Positions 59,922 through 64,000 of a stretch of DNA of 64,000 nt are shown here, in pieces. The stretch's first letter is position 1. Every line of letters begins with the position of its first letter. This stretch comes from Mucilaginibacter sp. (GTDB lineage: Bacteria > Bacteroidota > Bacteroidia > Sphingobacteriales > Sphingobacteriaceae): positions 1 through 64,000 of the forward strand of contig NZ_JANYGH010000019.1 of NCBI RefSeq assembly GCF_025362475.1, written 5' to 3'. The notes beneath the pieces are model-generated. The model was given only the letters and a program-made list of their open reading frames with translations. It ran no database searches and was not told where the DNA came from. Position numbers and translations under genes: made by a program.

Positions 59922-60863
59922 ATGGAAAATTTTAAAGTTGCTACGGCACAGTTTGAAAGCAAAAGCGGCGACAAGGCTTATAATCTGGAAATAATTAAAC
60001 AACTAACTGCCCAGGCCGCTGCGCAGGGGGCAAAAGCAATTGCGTTTCACGAATGCTGCATAACGGGGTACTCGTTTGCCATGAACTTTACAAAACAACA
60101 AATGCTGGATTTGGCAGAACCCATTCCAGATGGATCAAGCGTTGCTCAACTAACGGAGTATGCGAAGTTGTTTGACATTGCCATTTTAGCCGGCCTTTTT
60201 GAAAAAGACGATACAGGTACCGTTTTTAAAGCCTATGTATGTGTAGATAAAACCGGGCTTATTGCTAAACACCGCAAACTGCACCCTTTTATTAACCCGC
60301 ATATTACCGCAGGCAACACTTACACGGTATTTGACCTTTACGGCTGGAAATGCGGTATACTTATTTGTTACGACAATAACATCATTGAAAATGTACGGGC
60401 AACAACACTGCTGGGCGCCCAGGTTATTTTTATGCCACATGTTACCATGTGTACCCCATCAACCAGGCCGGGTGCCGGCTTTGTTGACCCTGAATTATGG
60501 AAAGATAAAGAAGCCAACAGCGAATTGCTGCGCAAAGAGTTTGATGGATTAAAGGGCCGGCAATGGCTGATGAAATGGCTGCCTGCGCGTGCTTACGACA
60601 ATGCCATTTACGCCGTATTTAGTAATCTTATTGGGATGGATGGCGAGCAGTTGAAGAATGGTTGCTCGATGATTGTTGACCCTTACGGCGACATTATGGC
60701 CGAATGCCGATCATTAGCCAATGAACTGGTTATTGCCGAGCTTACGCCCGACGCGTTGGTTAAGGCAGGTGGTTATCGCTACATTAACGCCCGCAAGCCC
60801 GAATTATACCGGGACATTATTGGGATGCCTCATAACAGCGAGCAAAAGGTTGTTTGGTTGTAA
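59922..60863 (+). CDS. Nitrilase-fold carbon-nitrogen hydrolase
   Basis: The 313-residue protein has the Glu-Lys-Cys triad in AFHECCITGYSF, AKHRKLHPF and ILICYDNNIIEN, and the typical FKVATAQFESKSGDKAYNL front. Members cleave nitriles, amides or carbamoyl groups in the cytoplasm. It is paired with the AraC gene upstream. It differs from the nitrilase domain at 31,696 and is not fused. A terminator follows. Confidence 0.88.
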   Translation: MENFKVATAQFESKSGDKAYNLEIIKQLTAQAAAQGAKAIAFHECCITGYSFAMNFTKQQMLDLAEPIPDGSSVAQLTEYAKLFDIAILAGLFEKDDTGTVFKAYVCVDKTGLIAKHRKLHPFINPHITAGNTYTVFDLYGWKCGILICYDNNIIENVRATTLLGAQVIFMPHVTMCTPSTRPGAGFVDPELWKDKEANSELLRKEFDGLKGRQWLMKWLPARAYDNAIYAVFSNLIGMDGEQLKNGCSMIVDPYGDIMAECRSLANELVIAELTPDALVKAGGYRYINARKPELYRDIIGMPHNSEQKVVWL

Positions 60864-60941
60864 TGATTATAGAGTTGGGCGTTGTGTAAGGGAAGGTGAT
60901 AATTAATAAAACAAGGCCCTATAATATTCCCTCAAACAAAA

Positions 60942-60965
60942 AGAGACGCATTTTCATGCGTCTCT
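60942..60965. terminator. Bidirectional terminator between convergent genes
   Basis: AGAGACGCA (60,942-60,950) and TGCGTCTCT (60,957-60,965) form a perfect 9-bp stem with a TTTTCA loop, flanked by A-rich and T-rich runs. It ends both the nitrilase transcript and that of the desaturase. Confidence 0.8.
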
Positions 60966-60986
60966 CTTTAATATTTTTATAAACCC

Positions 60987-61967
60987 TTATCCGTTTATCC
61001 AGCTGAATTTGTATTCAAGCATTGGATTTTTCATACGGTCGGCTACACGTACCAGGCGGTTGGGTAGGTTCATGATATAATCACGGGCCTTTTCGCCGGC
61101 TTCGTTCAGGTCGGGAGTGCTTTCAATATGCCAGTCTTCTATCAGTTCTTTTAGTATATCCACATAGTCAATGGCTGTGTAGATGCCTAAACGTTGGGCC
61201 GCATCGGTAAAGTGACCAAAGGTTTGGCCAATTTTTAAACCAACTTCGCGCAGAAAATGAGCCGGCATTACAATTTTTTTACGCATCATATCCTCAAAGG
61301 CAATCATAGCCTCATTGGGGTCAACTTCAAAAATCTTTTCAATAAAGTATTTGTAAGCTTTTGCATGGCGGGCCTCATCACCGGCAATTACACCACACAT
61401 TTTTGATAGCAGAGTATCGCCATCTTTTTTAGCCTGTGAAGCCACACGCCTGTGCGATACGTTTGTTGCAAGCTCCTGGAAAGAGGTATATATAAAGTTA
61501 CGGTAAGGATCGGTTCCGGTACCAATATCAAAGCCATCGGCAATTAAATACTGGGTTGAAACCTCCATCATACGCATATTTACACGACCAGAAAGGTAAA
61601 GGTATTTGTTCAGCAAATCACCGTGGCGGTTCTCTTCGGCTGTCCAGTGGCGGGTCCATTTCATCCAGCCACCAGCTTCGTCTTTTGATACCCCATCAAC
61701 CATGGTAAGCCATGATTCATAAGTTGGTAATGCTTCTTTAGTAATTGTATCGCCCACTAAAACCGCAATAAGGTCATAGCTAAGTCCCTGGGCGCTTTCC
61801 TGTAATTCCTTAATTTCATTAAAAAAAGTATCTCTTGAAGAATCAGGCAAAAAATCTGATGGTTGCCAAATAGTATCTACAGGCTTTAAAAAATCATACA
61901 TCTTTTCGAGCATGAATTTTTCAATATGGCTCATTACTTCCCTGCGCTTTTCTACAAAAAATTCCAT
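60987..61967 (-). CDS. Acyl-ACP desaturase (ferritin-like di-iron)
   Basis: The 326-residue soluble enzyme has the di-iron motifs EENRHG (111-116) and DEARHA (197-202), as in plant-type stearoyl-ACP 9-desaturases and the DesA group. It introduces a double bond in acyl-ACP using O2 and ferredoxin-type electrons. Length and front agree. It has a TACCTTTG box upstream. Confidence 0.92.
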   Translation of the reverse strand: MEFFVEKRREVMSHIEKFMLEKMYDFLKPVDTIWQPSDFLPDSSRDTFFNEIKELQESAQGLSYDLIAVLVGDTITKEALPTYESWLTMVDGVSKDEAGGWMKWTRHWTAEENRHGDLLNKYLYLSGRVNMRMMEVSTQYLIADGFDIGTGTDPYRNFIYTSFQELATNVSHRRVASQAKKDGDTLLSKMCGVIAGDEARHAKAYKYFIEKIFEVDPNEAMIAFEDMMRKKIVMPAHFLREVGLKIGQTFGHFTDAAQRLGIYTAIDYVDILKELIEDWHIESTPDLNEAGEKARDYIMNLPNRLVRVADRMKNPMLEYKFSWING

Positions 61968-61984
61968 AACAAATTATTAATGTT

Positions 61985-61992
61985 CAAAGGTA
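61985..61992 (-). promoter_or_regulatory. -7 promoter box TACCTTTG of the desaturase gene
   Basis: The minus-strand box lies 17 bp upstream of the ATG at 61,967. It is identical to the one at 45,497-45,504. No clear TTG at the usual spacing. Confidence 0.5.
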
Positions 61993-62017
61993 ACATTTAA
62001 AGCCTAATAATGTTACA

Positions 62018-63154
62018 TCATTTTGATGCTTTATAACCAATAGCATCCTGCATACAGCCAGGTAAATTACCCATTAATGGCTTGCCGGCAAATATAGAAA
62101 ACGTGCCATTATAATCCCAAAGCATCCCCGGTATGTCCAATTTTTTTAAGGCCAGTCTTACTGCTTTAATATACCGGCATCGGCTATCAACATCGGCGTA
62201 TTTATTATAAGCGCCATACTCGCCGCAAATAACCGGCACATCATATTTATTAGCCCAGGTTTTCGCTATCCGTAGTTTATCGTTTACCGATTGCTCGTTG
62301 CCATCGCGTTTATACAGCTCATAATTAATTTCGCCGCTTGTACCCTTCGCTTTAGGGTTGAGGACTGGAAAATTTTCCGCATTATAAGGAAATGATACCC
62401 CGGTTGTTGCCACCTGGTTCCCTACCCACTCAGCTCCCTGGTGGGTAAAAAAGAAAGGTTCATAAAAGTGGAAGGTATGGATGATATTCTCATCTGCAAG
62501 CCTTACAAACCGGCTCAGCTCATATATACTATTGTAGTTTGATGCACCTATAATAAAAGTGTGTGTTTTATCAATCTTACGTATGGCGGTTACTATGTTA
62601 TAAATCGCATCTTTCCACACATTGGGATCCATGTGGGGCGGTTCATTATACAACTCAAAAAAAACGTCGTTGGCGTTGGTATATTGATACCTTTTAGCCA
62701 GTTTTACCCATAAATCAATAATTTTAAGAGTCTCCGCGCGGTAGCTGGCGTCTGTTAATTTTCCGTCATGATAATCCAATATCAATTTAAATCCGTATCT
62801 ATGACATTGCTTAACTACTTTATCAATGTATCCCAGTATTTCCTCAGCAGGTACCCTTGCTGATTCAAAGAATGTAAAAGCTATGGGTAGCCTTATACTT
62901 TTAAAACCAAGCCTTTTTAACAGCAAAAAATCAGCGTCTTTTATAGCCCCCTGTTCAAGTGGTTTTTTGCTCCAGGTTTGCTCCAGCCACGAAAAACTAA
63001 TCCCATTATTTAAGGAGTATGACCTTTTAAAAGCCAGTGCACGCAACCCTTCCTTTTTTGGACTACTTTTTGCAACAACGCAATTTGTTGTTATGGACAA
63101 TAATATTAACAAAAAGTTTATGAATTGCGTAAAACATATAAATTTGTTTTTCAT
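62018..63154 (-). CDS. Secreted glycoside hydrolase family 5-like enzyme
   Basis: From ATG 63,154 (MKNKFICFTQFINFLLILLS, signal peptide) the enzyme has 378 residues. It has GH5 signatures: LDYHDGKL, VFFELYNEPPH (acid/base Glu) and VICGEYGAY (nucleophile Glu), with IHTFHFYEPF between. GH5 cleaves beta-1,4-glucans or mannans; substrate is open. The longer ORF start at 63,184 adds ten residues before the signal peptide. Confidence 0.88.
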   Translation of the reverse strand: MKNKFICFTQFINFLLILLSITTNCVVAKSSPKKEGLRALAFKRSYSLNNGISFSWLEQTWSKKPLEQGAIKDADFLLLKRLGFKSIRLPIAFTFFESARVPAEEILGYIDKVVKQCHRYGFKLILDYHDGKLTDASYRAETLKIIDLWVKLAKRYQYTNANDVFFELYNEPPHMDPNVWKDAIYNIVTAIRKIDKTHTFIIGASNYNSIYELSRFVRLADENIIHTFHFYEPFFFTHQGAEWVGNQVATTGVSFPYNAENFPVLNPKAKGTSGEINYELYKRDGNEQSVNDKLRIAKTWANKYDVPVICGEYGAYNKYADVDSRCRYIKAVRLALKKLDIPGMLWDYNGTFSIFAGKPLMGNLPGCMQDAIGYKASK

Positions 63155-63223
63155 CACATTGCCCTTAAACCCATTAACCCGCATAGGCCTTAATTTTAAT
63201 TTATAATTTCAAGATAGCGAATA

Positions 63224-64000
63224 ATGTTTGTTCAGATCACCAAAGAAGAATTAATAAAAGAGACCTCAAAAAAAGCATGGTACCAGACCAACAACATCGT
63301 TTGGACGATTATATTTCTTTACCCCCTCTTTAGTATAGTTGATTTTATATACACACAGGATATCTGGATACAATTTTTTATTGTACGTATTATTACCTGT
63401 TTAATAATATATGGCCTGCATAGTTATATCCAGTATAAAAAGTACGATTACCGCATATTACTTCACGTTGCCATGCTGTTGTTATCTGTTACATCGGCAG
63501 TGCTTTGTAACATAGTAACGGTACAAAGCTTAAATATCTATTACTCCCTTTTTGCCACGCTGATATTATTCTTTAACCTGCAGGTATTTTGGGAACCTGT
63601 TAACTCCATCATTCAGTTTTTATTAGCCATATTATTGCTTGCCATATTTTTCAACTTGCAGCATGAGTTTAACCTGGATATTGTGATTAACAATGGTGGT
63701 CAATTATTTTTCATCATTTCAGTGATATCATGCCTTATACCAAATACCCGTTTCAAGGTGATGCAGCGGGAGGTTAGATCGCAAATATTGATTGAAAAAT
63801 CAAATGAACAATTAAAGCAACAAAACGCCTCTATCAATGAGAAAAACAACCTTATTGATATGCAGTATGAGCAGTTGCGCAAGCTTGATGGGCAAAAGAA
63901 CAGCTTCATCAACATTGCAGGCCATGATCTTAAAAACCTCATTGGGTCCATTGTGATGAGTAATAACATGATCAAGGAGGAAGACTACCGGTTAAGTAAT
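63224..64000 (+). CDS. Sensor histidine kinase, N-terminal part (cut by window end)
   Basis: From ATG 63,224 (MFVQITKEELIKETSKKAWYQ) an open frame of 259 codons runs to the window end without a stop. It has six hydrophobic spans (about 25-170), a coiled-coil linker (about 185-225) and the HisKA box FINIAGHDLKNLIGSIVMSN with the phospho-acceptor His. The ATPase domain lies beyond the window. A DK in place of the usual HE-P after the His is a common variant of 'HDLKN' kinases. Confidence 0.85.
   Translation, partial: MFVQITKEELIKETSKKAWYQTNNIVWTIIFLYPLFSIVDFIYTQDIWIQFFIVRIITCLIIYGLHSYIQYKKYDYRILLHVAMLLLSVTSAVLCNIVTVQSLNIYYSLFATLILFFNLQVFWEPVNSIIQFLLAILLLAIFFNLQHEFNLDIVINNGGQLFFIISVISCLIPNTRFKVMQREVRSQILIEKSNEQLKQQNASINEKNNLIDMQYEQLRKLDGQKNSFINIAGHDLKNLIGSIVMSNNMIKEEDYRLSN

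Noticed and set aside
1..64000. tRNA or rRNA genes, which could serve as integration sites
   Set aside because: I saw no cloverleaf-like sequence with a CCA-type end and no rRNA stretch by eye; small RNA genes may still be missed.

Overview
The window looks like a chromosomal stretch of a Bacteroidota bacterium of the Sphingobacteriaceae type (Mucilaginibacter/Pedobacter-like). The signs are the C5-pathway heme cluster with a HemC-HemD fusion, the long form of IspG, TonB/outer-membrane barrel and FecI-type sigma genes, TAnnTTTG -7 promoter boxes, A/T-rich leaders without strong Shine-Dalgarno sites, and many palindromic intergenic repeats. The genus is an inference.

Region by region: (1) 1-8.6 kb, minus strand: a heme biosynthesis block (hemC-hemD fusion, hemB, hemL, hemE, hemJ) with a two-component system and a TPR membrane protein between hemL and hemE. 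hemA lies at 29.8-31.1 kb on the same strand, so accessory DNA separates the first step of the pathway from the rest. (2) 8.8-12.06 kb: a small unknown gene, a beta-helix lipoprotein and an amidohydrolase whose reading frame runs into the prophage end without any start codon. (3) About 12,057-26,173: a compact Mu-like prophage of 14.1 kb with repressor, MuA transposase, MuB ATPase, GemA-like protein, prohead protease, tail chaperone, tape measure and baseplate/spike genes plus two cargo genes, but no recognisable terminase, portal, major capsid, sheath or tube. Its ends carry six copies of a 15-bp motif, three per end. (4) 26.3-37 kb: sigma factor/membrane protein/barrel operon, an orphan ABC ATPase, hemA, two DoxX-like proteins, a GNAT-nitrilase fusion and a radical SAM protein. 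(5) 36.8-45.1 kb: acyltransferase 3, two paralogous CE7-type esterases flanking an outer-membrane barrel, a GIY-YIG nuclease embedded in palindromic repeats, a pyruvate-oxidase-like TPP enzyme, an ABM-like protein and a TonB C-terminal protein. (6) 45.2-64 kb: AraC regulators, ispG, lipoprotein, an antitoxin with a broken toxin, RDD protein, MBL hydrolase, pentapeptide protein, an M23 peptidase/DUF4846 pair, aldo/keto reductase, MscS channel, nitrilase, acyl-ACP desaturase, GH5 glycosidase and a histidine kinase cut by the window end.

The most interesting points are the head-less but ORF-intact Mu-like element and its end-site arrangement, its apparent insertion into the start of the amidohydrolase gene, the GIY-YIG gene sitting between two halves of a palindromic repeat family, and repeat words of intergenic type inside the ispG coding sequence. 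Everything here is read by eye; no database search was run.
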